Assembly (NCBI GenBank): GCA_963666575.2
Contig: CAXXYG010000007.1
Coordinates: forward strand, 1-64,000
Reading direction: 5' to 3'
Source of the DNA: JABMQB01 sp963666575
Lineage (GTDB): Bacteria; Bacteroidota; Bacteroidia; Bacteroidales; Prolixibacteraceae
Length of the DNA: 64,000 bases
Shown here: piece after piece, positions 7,189 through 16,807 of the stretch
Layout of the letters: each line of letters begins with the position of its first letter
How positions within the stretch are numbered: position 1 is the first letter of the stretch
Position numbers and translations under genes: made by a program
The notes under the pieces: generated by a model
What the model was told of the DNA's origin: nothing
The model's input: the letters and a program-made list of their open reading frames with translations, nothing else
Database searches by the model: none

Positions 7189-9651
7189 ATGAAGATTCTA
7201 TACATATTTACGGTTGTTTTGACATTAAGTTTGTTGTCTCTCTCTACTTATTCACAACAAAAAATTGAAAATGAAATTGTAGTTATTAAGGGTGAAAAAT
7301 ATATTCTTCACAATGTACGAATGGGCGAAACAATCGTTTCAATTTCAAAGAAGTACCACGTAACCAACAAAGAAATTATAAGTAATAATCCTAAATTGGT
7401 AATGGGATTAAAGGCAGGGGATATTCTACAAATCCCATACAGTGACGAAGTTAAAATTGATGAAGTGCGACCAGAAATGAAAAAGGGTGCACCAACTGAT
7501 TTTATTACACATAAAATTCTACGCCGCGAAACCCCATACTTTGTTGCCAAAAAATATGGTATTACTATTGAAGAAATTAACTTATATAACCCAAAATTAA
7601 AGCGGTTCAGAAAAGGGAAAACCATAAATATTCCTCAATGGGAAATAAAGGAAGTTATTAGTGATAAAGTTACAGAAGAAGTTACTTTGGCTGATAATCA
7701 AGAAGATATTGAAAACAGACAAAAGGAAGGTATGTTTTTGCACCAGGTAAAACCGGGCGAAACGCTTTATTCTCTTTCAAAAAAGTACAACAGGTCTATT
7801 AGCGAAATATTATTTTATAATCCATTGGCACAAAATCCGGCAATAGGAATGGAGATATGGCTGCCAAATACATCAACATTTGAAGCAAAAATTGAAAGTC
7901 CGGATGTAAGGCAAAAAGATGGGATTTTTCTTCATCGGATCGAAACCGGCGAAACATTATATGGGCTTCAGAAAAAATACAATATTAGCGAAGCCGAATT
8001 GATGCAGTTAAATCCGGTCCTTGAAAGTGGTTTTCCGGCCGGAGTGCTATTGGAGATTCCGGTGACTTATATTGATGCTCCGATTGTTAAACCTGTTAAC
8101 GATGAAGCTTTTGTTCATCATATTGTTAAATCAAAAGAAACATTGTACCGGTTATCGAAGTTATATGATTTAAAAATATCCGAATTAAAAAAATATAATC
8201 CGGCACTTCAGTTACGCGATGGTTTGCTTGAAGGTGAAACTATTTTAATTCCACAGAAACCGGAGGTGCCTGAAAATAACGAAGCTGAGATAACTGAAGA
8301 AGTGATTGCAAAGGTGCCTGATGACTTTTATGAGATTAAAACAGTAATTGAAGTTCCTGAAGAATGTAAGCCTGAAAACCACGATGGTTATTTTTTTGAA
8401 ACTTATCATGTTGGGCTTATCCTACCACTTTTTTTAGAAGCGAATGACACATTAAATAAACTACCCGAGGTTGATAGCCTGCTATTTTCTGAAGATTCGA
8501 TAAATAGTTATGACATTGATGAAAGTGTGTTAGGTGTTGATTCCATTGAAGTGGAAGATGAGTTTGTTGTGAATGTTGAGCAGCTGAAACAGTTTTATGG
8601 CACTACTGAAAATTTCCTTGCGTTTTACGAAGGGGCGTTGATTGCTGTTGATGAAATGCAAAAACTGGGCATGAATATCAGGCTGCATGTATTCGATAGT
8701 AAGCGCGATAATACAGTTGTCGACAGCCTTGTTTATTCTGGTGAGTTTTTAAACCTTGATTTGATAATTGGGCCTATATATCCTCAGTTGCAAAAAACAG
8801 TAGCCGATTTTGCCTTTAAAAACAGGATACCTATGGTATCTCCACTCTCTTCGAACGGAAGTTTTGCAGAAAATAATCCTTATTATTTCCAGGTAAATCC
8901 TTCGCAAAATTATTTAATGCGTAAAACAGCCGATTTTATTGCTGATGAATATTTCGACAGCAATTTTATCCTTCTTCAGGTTAATTCGGAAAAAGAAAAC
9001 AGTTATGAGAACATGTTAGCCGACTTGATTCGTGAGAAACTATATAATTCGGGATTTTATGGCGATGCCAATGATGTATTGTTTCAGGAGTATGATTTTG
9101 AAAAATATGGCGGATTTGGATTATCCCGGATATTATCCAAAGAAAAAGAAAATGTGTTTTTTATCCCAACTTCTGATGAAGGGAAAGTTAGTGTAGGAGT
9201 TTCAAATATTAATAACAATGCCTCCGATTTTGATATTACAGTTGTTGGAACCAACCGCTATGAGCAATTTGAGAGTATTTCAATGGAATATTTCCACAAT
9301 GTGAAATTAAAATTCCTGTATCCTTATTGGGTTGATTATTCGAATAAAACGGCTATTGATTTTTATTCAAAATTCAGGGAAACTTTTAAAACTGAACCAA
9401 ACCGTTTTAGTATGCAGGGGCACGATGCTACCTTCTATTTCCTGAATGCTTTGTACTATTATGGGCGCGGATTTTACGACTGTTTGCCTTACCTTGATGT
9501 GGATTTGGTACAAGGTAATTATAACTTCGAACGAGTTTCACAATTTGGTGGTTTTATGAACCATGGTTGTTCCATTGTTTCATATAATAAAGACTATACT
9601 GTTACTCGAAAACAAACTACCGGGAAGTTACGGGTTGCTGTTGGAAAGTAG
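7189..9651 (+). CDS. Exported LysM-repeat protein fused to a periplasmic-binding-like domain
   Basis: 820 aa with a signal peptide (about 1-22, ending TYSQ). Five LysM modules lie at roughly 30-78, 105-150, 180-225, 240-290 and 308-355; each shows the GET(L/I)xxxxKKY...NP pattern that binds peptidoglycan or chitin-type glycans. An acidic linker follows, then from about 403 a type I periplasmic-binding fold of the Leu/Ile/Val-receptor kind (VGLILPLFLEAND, LIIGPIYPQ, FKNRIPMVSPLSSNGSF, MQGHDATFYFLNALYYYG). The protein is probably anchored to the cell wall in the periplasm. No ABC permease or ATPase lies nearby, so the binding domain may act as a wall-associated sensor or scaffold rather than a transport receptor (inference). 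Confidence 0.85.
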   Translation: MKILYIFTVVLTLSLLSLSTYSQQKIENEIVVIKGEKYILHNVRMGETIVSISKKYHVTNKEIISNNPKLVMGLKAGDILQIPYSDEVKIDEVRPEMKKGAPTDFITHKILRRETPYFVAKKYGITIEEINLYNPKLKRFRKGKTINIPQWEIKEVISDKVTEEVTLADNQEDIENRQKEGMFLHQVKPGETLYSLSKKYNRSISEILFYNPLAQNPAIGMEIWLPNTSTFEAKIESPDVRQKDGIFLHRIETGETLYGLQKKYNISEAELMQLNPVLESGFPAGVLLEIPVTYIDAPIVKPVNDEAFVHHIVKSKETLYRLSKLYDLKISELKKYNPALQLRDGLLEGETILIPQKPEVPENNEAEITEEVIAKVPDDFYEIKTVIEVPEECKPENHDGYFFETYHVGLILPLFLEANDTLNKLPEVDSLLFSEDSINSYDIDESVLGVDSIEVEDEFVVNVEQLKQFYGTTENFLAFYEGALIAVDEMQKLGMNIRLHVFDSKRDNTVVDSLVYSGEFLNLDLIIGPIYPQLQKTVADFAFKNRIPMVSPLSSNGSFAENNPYYFQVNPSQNYLMRKTADFIADEYFDSNFILLQVNSEKENSYENMLADLIREKLYNSGFYGDANDVLFQEYDFEKYGGFGLSRILSKEKENVFFIPTSDEGKVSVGVSNINNNASDFDITVVGTNRYEQFESISMEYFHNVKLKFLYPYWVDYSNKTAIDFYSKFRETFKTEPNRFSMQGHDATFYFLNALYYYGRGFYDCLPYLDVDLVQGNYNFERVSQFGGFMNHGCSIVSYNKDYTVTRKQTTGKLRVAVGK

Positions 9652-9863
9652 ATTTCAGCTTTTAAATTTTCAATAAATATAAATAAGGGGTAATTCAGAG
9701 ATTATGTTGGCAACATCATGATTATCCTTGAAGTTATAGTTGACAAATAATATAAGCTGGTATCTCATTTGCTGCTTTTGCCTTATCATACGGATCTTCT
9801 TTTTCTGATTGACCAGAAAAGGAATCAACGTTTTTTGAGCATAATTCATTTATTTTTAAATGA

Positions 9864-9902
9864 AAAACAGGCTACTTAGATATTCATAAGGTAGCCTGTT
9901 TT
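9864..9902. terminator. Bidirectional intrinsic terminator
   Basis: Perfect 12-bp inverted repeat AAAACAGGCTAC / GTAGCCTGTTTT with a 15-nt loop, A-rich on the left and T-rich on the right. It sits between the convergent LysM gene and rocD and suits both. The rest of the 280-nt gap shows nothing recognisable. Confidence 0.8.
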
Positions 9903-9931
9903 TGTTTTTAATTTAACATATTTAACAAAAG

Positions 9932-11152
9932 TTAACTCTCAAATTCTTTAAAGGTTTTTTTTATGATTTTTATGGCCTCTTGCATTTCATTTTCTGAAAT
10001 AAGTTGTTCGAGTGGCGGTGTAAACCGGATGATATTTTCATGAGTAGGTTTAGCGATTAATCCGTTTTCTTTTAATGCAAGGCAAACATCCCAGGCTGTT
10101 TTTCCATTGGTTTGTTTTATGGCTATTGCATTAAGAAGCCCTTTCCCTCTTACCAGTTCAATCATAGGAGAGTCAATTGCTTGCATTTCGCTTCTGAATA
10201 ATTCGCCCATACGTTCAGCGTTTTCTGCCAGTTTTTCATCTTTTATTACATCGAGGGCTGCCATGGCAACTTTTCCGGCAATAGGATTTCCGCCGTATGT
10301 ACTACCGTGTTCTCCTGGTTTAATGGTCATCATAATTTTATCGTCGGCCATAACGCATGATACCGGGAAATTACCTCCCGAAATAGCTTTGCCTAAAATC
10401 AAAATATCAGGACGTACATTTTCATGGTCGCACGCAAGCATTTTCCCGGTCCTTGCTAAACCAGTCTGAACCTCGTCAGCAATAAATAGCACATTGTATT
10501 TTTTACATAGTTCCGATGCCTTTTTGAGGTAACCATCTTCGGGGACATAAACACCGGCTTCGGCCTGAATAGGCTCAACTAAAAAAGCTCCTACGTTTTC
10601 ATCTTTTAGAGCTTCTTCCAAAGCTATAAGGTTGTTGTATTCAATGTTTACAAACCCCGGAGTAAATGGGCCATAGTCTGTATATGCATCGGGGTCCGAC
10701 GACATGGAGACAATGGTAATCGTGCGGCCATGGAAATTGCCATCGCATACAACAATCTTTGCTTCGTTTTTTGGAACTCCTTTTACTTTATAGGCCCATT
10801 TCCGAGCCAGTTTTAACGCTGTTTCATCGGCTTCGGCGCCTGAATTCATCGGCAACATTTTATCATACCCAAATAATTCCGACATATATTGTTCCCATTC
10901 GCCTAATACATTGTTGTAGAAAGCCCGTGACGTTAGAGCCAACTTTTGAGCCTGGTCGGTGAGGGCTTTTACAATTGCCGGGTGACAATGCCCTTGATTT
11001 ACGGCAGAATATGCAGCCAGAAAATCAAAATATTTTTTCCCTTCAACATCCCATACAAATACTCCTTCTCCTCGCTCCAGTACTACCGGAAGTGGATGGT
11101 AATTGTGTGCGCCGTATTTATCTTCGCGCGCCATGTAATCATTTGTGTTCAT
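9932..11152 (-). CDS. rocD: Ornithine--oxo-acid (ornithine delta-) aminotransferase
   Basis: 406 aa, full-length class III PLP-dependent aminotransferase. Visible blocks: GKKYFDFLAAYSAVNQGHCH (about 36-55), MNSGAEADETALKLARKW (PLP phosphate binding), FLVEPIQAEAGVYVP, FIADEVQTGLARTG (Asp contacting the pyridine N) and ILGKAISGGNFPVS, where Lys forms the Schiff base. The motif set matches RocD/OAT rather than acetylornithine transaminase. Reaction: L-ornithine + 2-oxoglutarate to glutamate-5-semialdehyde + glutamate, linking arginine/ornithine and proline/glutamate metabolism. Monocistronic, convergent with the LysM gene. Confidence 0.94.
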   Translation of the reverse strand: MNTNDYMAREDKYGAHNYHPLPVVLERGEGVFVWDVEGKKYFDFLAAYSAVNQGHCHPAIVKALTDQAQKLALTSRAFYNNVLGEWEQYMSELFGYDKMLPMNSGAEADETALKLARKWAYKVKGVPKNEAKIVVCDGNFHGRTITIVSMSSDPDAYTDYGPFTPGFVNIEYNNLIALEEALKDENVGAFLVEPIQAEAGVYVPEDGYLKKASELCKKYNVLFIADEVQTGLARTGKMLACDHENVRPDILILGKAISGGNFPVSCVMADDKIMMTIKPGEHGSTYGGNPIAGKVAMAALDVIKDEKLAENAERMGELFRSEMQAIDSPMIELVRGKGLLNAIAIKQTNGKTAWDVCLALKENGLIAKPTHENIIRFTPPLEQLISENEMQEAIKIIKKTFKEFES

Positions 11153-11361
11153 ATTTTAACTCCTTTTTTTTATTGGCAGAAATGTTATTTCCGGGCCGCA
11201 ATAATTTAAATTTAAAATGAACTAAACAACCATTAAAATTTGTTGTTTTAGCTTTGTTAATAATAATTTTTAAGGACTGAATAAACAATGAATTTAATCA
11301 TTAATTTTCGGCCCTTATTTTAAATTTCCAATTTTGTATATTGTATAAAAAACAGGACACT

Positions 11362-12624
11362 ATGAATGCTTATCTTTTTTTGATTGGATTATGTGTTGTA
11401 ATTATATTATCCTTCTTTTTGAATATTCTGGCCCGTAAAACAAATATTCCCAGTGTATTGATTCTGATAATTATGGGTATAGGGATTCAGCAGTTGTTAA
11501 ATTATTTCGATTATAAACCAGAGTTGTTTGGCATCCTCGAAATTCTTGGAATTCTTGGTTTGATTATGATTGTTTTAGAAGCTGCACTTGATTTGGAGCT
11601 GAGCTGGAAAAAATGGCCCATTATCTGGAAATCGTTTGTAATTGCAGCCCTTTCGCTGGCTTCAACTTCGCTGGCTCTTATGTTTGTTATCCGACTGTTT
11701 GTACCCGATATAAACATGTTAGCCGCTTTTGTATACGCTATTCCTGTTTCGATTCTTAGTAGCGCCATTATTATCCCTAGTGTTTCGAACCTCTCGGAAT
11801 ATAAAAAGGAATTTTTGACCTACGAAAGTACTTTTTCAGACATTATTGGGATAATGCTTTTTTATCTGGTAATTGAAAATACCGATGTAGAAGGAATGAA
11901 ACAATTGAGTTTTGCCATCGGCAGTAATATTTTTCTGACCATTTCAATTTCTGTTGTCCTCAGTTATGTGTTGCTTTATATTATTCAAAATATAAAAGGC
12001 GATGCCCGGTTTTTTCTTTTTTTGGCGGTGTTAATACTATTGTATGCTGTAGGTAAAATGTTCCATCTTTCATCATTGGTAATTATATTAATGTTTGGAT
12101 TGTTACTTCGAAACCATAAAGTATTATTATTTAAGAAACTTGAAAAATGGTTGGATGATGATAAAATTGATGCGGTTTTTGGACAGTTTAAAATGATTAC
12201 TGTTGAAACGGCATTTCTTATTCGAACCTTGTTTTTTGTTGTTTTTGGGATGACATTGCCTTTACTTTCGCTTGTTAAATGGAAAGTATGGCTTATAGCT
12301 ACCATCTTTTTAGTAGTTACTTATTTGTTACGTTATGCCCTTTTTTATGTGATTGAACGAAAAGATACAATGCCGCAAGCATTTATAGCCCCCCGTGGAT
12401 TAATTTCAATCCTGTTGTTTTTTGCTATTCCTGAAGAATTAAAAAATGCGGGTTTTGAAAGCGGTGTTTTGTTTGTTGTAATTATCGCTACCAGTGTTAT
12501 TATGGCCTGGTCGTTGATTTCAAATTCCCGGAAACAAGCTCAATTAGCTGAGGATAACAAAAATTCAATTGAAGTTGATGGGCCAGGTGAAGTTGAATTT
12601 GAAATTACAAAAAATGAAAAGTAA
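11362..12624 (+). CDS. Cation:proton antiporter (CPA family)
   Basis: 420 aa, about 11-12 hydrophobic segments throughout. The N-terminus reads NILARKTNIPSVLILIIMGIG, typical of Na+/H+ exchanger (CPA1/CPA2) proteins, and a charged helix near LIMIVLEAALDLELSW resembles the antiporter motif region. I place the start at ATG 11362 (MNAYLFLIG, directly entering the first membrane helix) rather than an in-frame TTG 21 nt upstream. The hydrophilic C-terminal tail of ~30 residues has no recognisable regulatory domain. Substrate ion is not deducible. Followed 15 nt later by dinB. Confidence 0.82.
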   Translation: MNAYLFLIGLCVVIILSFFLNILARKTNIPSVLILIIMGIGIQQLLNYFDYKPELFGILEILGILGLIMIVLEAALDLELSWKKWPIIWKSFVIAALSLASTSLALMFVIRLFVPDINMLAAFVYAIPVSILSSAIIIPSVSNLSEYKKEFLTYESTFSDIIGIMLFYLVIENTDVEGMKQLSFAIGSNIFLTISISVVLSYVLLYIIQNIKGDARFFLFLAVLILLYAVGKMFHLSSLVIILMFGLLLRNHKVLLFKKLEKWLDDDKIDAVFGQFKMITVETAFLIRTLFFVVFGMTLPLLSLVKWKVWLIATIFLVVTYLLRYALFYVIERKDTMPQAFIAPRGLISILLFFAIPEELKNAGFESGVLFVVIIATSVIMAWSLISNSRKQAQLAEDNKNSIEVDGPGEVEFEITKNEK

Positions 12625-12639
12625 AGGCTGAACTAAATA

Positions 12640-13710
12640 ATGGAAAGCATCCGAAAAATAATTCATATTGACATGGATGCTTTTTTTGCATCGGTTGAGC
12701 AACGCGATTTTCCGGAATTTGCGGGCAAACCTGTTGCTGTTGGTGGAAGTAGTGACAGGGGAGTGGTGGCAGCAGCAAGTTATGAAGCCCGGCGGTTTGG
12801 TGTAAAATCGGCTATGCCTTCAAAAATTGCTGCACGGAAATGCCCCAACTTAATTTTTGTAAAACCGCGTTTTGAAGAGTATAAAAAAGTGTCTCAACAA
12901 ATTCGGGCTATATTTTATGAATATACCAACCTGGTTGAGCCTCTATCGCTCGATGAGGCTTACCTTGATGTTACTTACACAAAAAAAGGAAAACCTTCAG
13001 CCACTTTAATTGCTCAGGAAATTAGGCAGCGCATTCAGAAAGAAACAGTGTTGACTGCTTCGGCAGGTGTGTCGTATAATAAGTTTCTGGCAAAAGTGGC
13101 TTCCGATGTTAATAAACCCAATGGGATATTTGTAGTAACTCCTGATATGGCACAGGAATTTATAGATAATTTGGAGGTCAGAAAATTCTTTGGAATTGGT
13201 AAAGTTTCGGCAAAAAAATTAAACGACATTGGAATTTGGTTTGGTCGTGATTTGAAAAAAGTGGACCGTCTGGAATTAATGCGTATGTTCGGAAAAGCAG
13301 GAAACTATTACTACGATATTGTGCGGGGAATAGATAAAAGGCAGGTTGAGCCTATGCGCAAACGGAAATCGAATGGGGCAGAGCGTACTTTTTCCACCGA
13401 CATATACATGGAAGGTCAATTAAAAGATGAGGTTACTAATGTATGTAATATTTTATGGCCACGCATTCAAAAATCAGGATCGTATGGAAAAACACTTACC
13501 CTAAAAATAAAGTTTTCCGATTTTGAACAAATCACTCGAAGCAAAACTTTGGCTATTTTTATTACTTCCCCGCAGGTGATGCTTAATGAGGCATTAAAAC
13601 TGTTGAAAAAGGAGCAACCTTTGCCAAAAGGAGTCAGGTTGTTGGGTTTAACCCTTTCAAATTTCGAAGCCCAGGAGAATAAACCAGTTCAGTTGGTGCT
13701 GGAATTTTAG
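12640..13710 (+). CDS. dinB: DNA polymerase IV (Y-family translesion polymerase)
   Basis: 356 aa, full length. HIDMDAFFASVEQ at residues 9-21 holds the first catalytic aspartates; YEARRFGVKSAMPS follows; LSLDEAYLDVT carries the second metal-binding Asp-Glu pair; GVSYNKFLAKVASDVNKPNG is the classic Y-family block. After it come the helix-hairpin-helix thumb (FFGIGKVSAKKLNDIG) and the little-finger domain. It copies past damaged bases, usually under stress control. It follows the antiporter by 15 nt. No clear LexA-type operator was seen. The C-terminus lacks an obvious beta-clamp pentapeptide, though VQLVLEF could serve. Confidence 0.96.
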   Translation: MESIRKIIHIDMDAFFASVEQRDFPEFAGKPVAVGGSSDRGVVAAASYEARRFGVKSAMPSKIAARKCPNLIFVKPRFEEYKKVSQQIRAIFYEYTNLVEPLSLDEAYLDVTYTKKGKPSATLIAQEIRQRIQKETVLTASAGVSYNKFLAKVASDVNKPNGIFVVTPDMAQEFIDNLEVRKFFGIGKVSAKKLNDIGIWFGRDLKKVDRLELMRMFGKAGNYYYDIVRGIDKRQVEPMRKRKSNGAERTFSTDIYMEGQLKDEVTNVCNILWPRIQKSGSYGKTLTLKIKFSDFEQITRSKTLAIFITSPQVMLNEALKLLKKEQPLPKGVRLLGLTLSNFEAQENKPVQLVLEF

Positions 13711-13800
13711 CTTTTTTTTTATCCCACCATTTGCTCAAAAAAGGTAATTATTTAGCCTGATTTACTGCCATTCATTAAAAAAGATGGAAGACATGTAAAA

Positions 13801-14601
13801 TTATATCCCCGTATTTTTAATAATAAATTCGACAATAGGAGCGGGGTCTTCAAAACTATGTGGGTGGTGCCCAACACCTTTTTTTACCATAACCTCTATT
13901 GTACCTCCCGCTTCCCTGAAGTTTTTAGCAAGGATAGTGGTATTCTCTTCCATCGGAACAGCGGTATCGCTGTCGCCACAAACATGTAATACAGGAATGC
14001 CTGCCTGGGCAACTTTTACACAATTGTAAAGTGGAATACCTTTAAAATCGGCAACTGTTTCTTCAGTAAGGCCATAAGCTGAAAGGCATTTTTCCCAATC
14101 GAGTGGTGACCCCTCGCCTTTGCCCTGGCCCCCTGGCCAGCTTTTGATGTCACAAACCGGGGCATCAGCATAAATGCAGGCTACCTTATCGGTATTTTCG
14201 GCTGCCCAGTTATAAACAATGAGCCCTCCACGGCTTAATCCTTCCAGCACACATTTTGTGTTCAGGGGGTATTTTTTTATGAGAAACTGATAAAACCTGT
14301 TCCAAAGGGCCACTGCTTCCTGATTGCCGTATAAATCAGCTACATCTATATGAACCACATAAAATCCTCTTCGTAAAAGGGCTAAATCGGTTTGTGGTTC
14401 ATGTCCCCAAAAACGGGCTCTCCAAATCCAGGTTTGTTCAGCATTCTGATATTTTGGATATATGATTTTAGCGCTGTGTCCTTCAAAGGAGAATTTAAAC
14501 TGGTTGTAATCTTCAAATGGGTCGTTGCCTTGTCCCAGCGATGTTAAAACCATGCTCATCAGAATAATAAAAATTATTTTCGGCATTAAACTTTTTTTCA
14601 T
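13801..14601 (-). CDS. Exported alpha/beta-hydrolase
   Basis: 266 aa with a signal peptide (1-22, ending LGQ). Alpha/beta-hydrolase fold: the nucleophile elbow GLSRGG lies near residue 124, the acid is probably in CGDSDTAVP, and the catalytic His in VGHHPHSF near 250. An early AKIIYPKYQNAEQTWIWRARFWGHEPQTD block resembles exported prolyl-oligopeptidase/esterase-like enzymes from Bacteroidota that act on sugars or esters. Substrate unknown. Lies 17 nt after the exported 169-aa protein on the same strand, so the two are probably cotranscribed. Confidence 0.75.
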   Translation of the reverse strand: MKKSLMPKIIFIILMSMVLTSLGQGNDPFEDYNQFKFSFEGHSAKIIYPKYQNAEQTWIWRARFWGHEPQTDLALLRRGFYVVHIDVADLYGNQEAVALWNRFYQFLIKKYPLNTKCVLEGLSRGGLIVYNWAAENTDKVACIYADAPVCDIKSWPGGQGKGEGSPLDWEKCLSAYGLTEETVADFKGIPLYNCVKVAQAGIPVLHVCGDSDTAVPMEENTTILAKNFREAGGTIEVMVKKGVGHHPHSFEDPAPIVEFIIKNTGI

Positions 14602-14618
14602 GGTATTGTAATTTTGAA

Positions 14619-15128
14619 TTAGTTTATTTTTTTACTTTTCCCTTCAATGTATGTAACAAAATTTTCACCATCGGGTGCCATTTCAAATTTGGTGTTTACC
14701 GCATTATTTTCTAAAAGTGAATAGGTTAACCTGAATACTGGTACATTTGGATTTTTTTGACTGGTTAGAATAATTGATTTTACAGCATAAGTGATGGTGT
14801 AATTAATGGTATGTCCTTCGTTATCAAAATAGATGGCATTAATTGGATTACCTGCATTATCAGGATATACTACCATTAAATCATCATGAATTGTTGCCGG
14901 CCTGTTTTCCGATGCAGGGTATTCTGAGTGGCTTTTACGTACAATGATGTTTTGGTCGAGCTGGTAATTAAATGAAAAAGTACCTCCTCCTTGTCCTGGC
15001 TGGCCATCTCCTTCACCTTCCCACTCACCAATTAACCAGGACCATTTTTCCCAGCTGATTTTAGATTGTGCATTTCCGGTATAAATACAAAACAGAAACA
15101 GGCAAATAAGAAAAACTTTTAATTTCAT
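14619..15128 (-). CDS. Exported protein, lipocalin/DUF1579-like
   Basis: 169 aa with a signal peptide (1-20, ending GNAQ). The sequence KWSWLIGEWEGEGDGQ near residue 30, then alternating beta-strand-like stretches with two GGG/GQ loops, looks like the one-domain beta-barrel proteins annotated as DUF1579 or lipocalin-like. These begin with a WLxGxWxG motif. Ligand and role are unknown. Upstream partner of the alpha/beta-hydrolase (17-nt gap). Confidence 0.5.
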   Translation of the reverse strand: MKLKVFLICLFLFCIYTGNAQSKISWEKWSWLIGEWEGEGDGQPGQGGGTFSFNYQLDQNIIVRKSHSEYPASENRPATIHDDLMVVYPDNAGNPINAIYFDNEGHTINYTITYAVKSIILTSQKNPNVPVFRLTYSLLENNAVNTKFEMAPDGENFVTYIEGKSKKIN

Positions 15129-15367
15129 AATCTTATGGTTTTATATTATAATCGGAAAAGCTTACTTTATAACTTTTGTTGTGTAATAATCAGTAAAACT
15201 TATCAATTCAAAAATAATTAGTTTAAATTAAGTTGAAAAATTAACAGGTTCAATTTTAAACTACTTTCTCAATTTTAATGATTATATTTAATTGAATTGT
15301 TTTAAGAATACTTTCGAACATATAAAATAATAGGGTGTTACATTAATAAGAGATATTGAACATTTTT

Positions 15368-15808
15368 ATGTTACAATCAGGAAAAACAGCAAGAAAAAAA
15401 GAAAAGTTAATTATTGGGAGGCGCGAATTGGCTGATTTTCCGGAATTTAAGTTGTATGGCATTGAAGTAAAGGTTGATACAGGAGCTTATACTTCGAGTA
15501 TACATTGCACCGAAATTGAAGAAAAGAATGGCAAGATTTATTGCAGGTTTTCTGATTTGGGGCACCCCGATTACAACCACAAGGAGCTTGTATTTGAAAA
15601 ATACACATTAAAGTTGGTGAAAAGCTCAAATGGAAGTGTGGAAAACAGGTACAAAATTCAAACATTAATAAGAATTTTTCAAACAAATTATAAAATTGAA
15701 CTTACTTTGACCGACCGCAGTGAAATGAAATTTCCGGTTTTATTAGGTCGAAAATTTTTGTCCAAAAAATTTATTGTTGATGTCACTTTAAAGTATCAAA
15801 ATAAATAA
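15368..15808 (+). CDS. RimB-type retropepsin-like protease (ATP-dependent zinc protease family)
   Basis: 146 aa from ATG 15368 (an in-frame TTG lies 12 nt upstream). The IIGRRELADFP opening and VDTGAYTSSIHC (36-47) are diagnostic of the RimB/DUF785 family, historically named ATP-dependent zinc protease. The Asp37-Thr-Gly-Ala motif is that of an aspartic, retropepsin-like protease monomer. LLGRKFL near the C-terminus is the second conserved block. In other bacteria the gene accompanies rimK, where it is implicated in processing glutamylated products. Here rimK follows 123 nt later. Confidence 0.85.
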   Translation: MLQSGKTARKKEKLIIGRRELADFPEFKLYGIEVKVDTGAYTSSIHCTEIEEKNGKIYCRFSDLGHPDYNHKELVFEKYTLKLVKSSNGSVENRYKIQTLIRIFQTNYKIELTLTDRSEMKFPVLLGRKFLSKKFIVDVTLKYQNK

Positions 15809-15931
15809 TTTAAATAAAATCGAAATAGCATATTTTAGAATAGTAATGCCTATTCTACCGTATCACTGGTTCCAACACTAGTCGGTGCTAAGATGATGAA
15901 TAGTTAAGCTAATAAATAAAAAAAGATTAAT

Positions 15932-16807
15932 ATGAAAATTGCAATATTATCGCGAAATCCAAAGTTGTATTCTACAATGCGTTTAAAAGAAGCTGGTGAA
16001 AAACGAGGCCACGAAATGCTTATTTTAAACCATTTAAAATGTGATATTATTATTGAAAAGAAAAAACCCCATATTTTGTACGATGGTGCTGAGATATCTG
16101 GAATTGATGCTATTATTCCACGTATTGGTGCTTCGGTAACATTTTACGGAACTGCAGTTGTACGTCAGTTTGAAATGATGAAAGTTTTTACCACTACCGA
16201 ATCACAGGCATTGGTAAGGTCGCGCGATAAATTACGGAGCCTGCAAATTTTGTCGCGGGCAGGATTGGGTTTACCAAAAACTGCCTTTACCAATTATTCG
16301 AAAGATACCGAAGAGATTATTAACCAGGTTGGTGGGGCTCCGTGTGTTATAAAATTGCTCGAAGGCACACAAGGTGTTGGGGTTGTTTTGGCTGATACCC
16401 AAAGTGCTGCCGAATCGGTTCTGGAAGCATTTCAGGGATTAAAGGCACGAGTGATTGTCCAGGAATTTATTAAAGAAGCTAAAGGCGAAGATATACGGGC
16501 ATTTGTTGTTGATGGTGTTGTGGTGGGTGCTATGAAACGGACAGCAAAAGAAGGTGAATTCCGGTCGAATTTGCACCGTGGTGGCTCAGCCGAAATAATT
16601 GACCTTACCGAAGAAGAAGAAAATACTGCCTTAAAAGCTGCCAGGGTGCTTGGTTTGGGTATTGCAGGAGTTGATATGTTACGTTCAAAAACAGGGCCTA
16701 AAATTATGGAGGTAAACTCATCTCCCGGCCTTGAAGGTATCGAAAAAGCCACTGGAACTGATATTGCTAAATCCATTATTCGTTACATTGAAAGGAATGT
16801 CGACTAA
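15932..16807 (+). CDS. rimK: RimK-family alpha-L-glutamate ligase (ATP-grasp)
   Basis: 291 aa. A RimK N-terminal domain (MKIAILSRNPKLYSTMRLKEA) is followed by an ATP-grasp domain: VRSRDKLRSLQILSRAGLGLPKT, VIKLLEGTQGVGV (ATP-binding glycine-rich loop), VQEFIKEAKGEDIRAFVVDG, and the metal-binding IMEVNSSPGLEGIEKATG. E. coli RimK adds glutamates to the C-terminus of ribosomal protein S6 and can make poly-glutamate. The stop overlaps the start of the deacylase gene by 11 nt, which implies translational coupling. Confidence 0.93.
   Translation: MKIAILSRNPKLYSTMRLKEAGEKRGHEMLILNHLKCDIIIEKKKPHILYDGAEISGIDAIIPRIGASVTFYGTAVVRQFEMMKVFTTTESQALVRSRDKLRSLQILSRAGLGLPKTAFTNYSKDTEEIINQVGGAPCVIKLLEGTQGVGVVLADTQSAAESVLEAFQGLKARVIVQEFIKEAKGEDIRAFVVDGVVVGAMKRTAKEGEFRSNLHRGGSAEIIDLTEEEENTALKAARVLGLGIAGVDMLRSKTGPKIMEVNSSPGLEGIEKATGTDIAKSIIRYIERNVD

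Noticed and set aside
15932..16807. RimK-like ATP-grasp enzyme as the maturase of the precursors at 1-270
   Set aside because: It is 15 kb away, in a standard rimB-rimK-deacylase operon, and has the normal RimK sequence.
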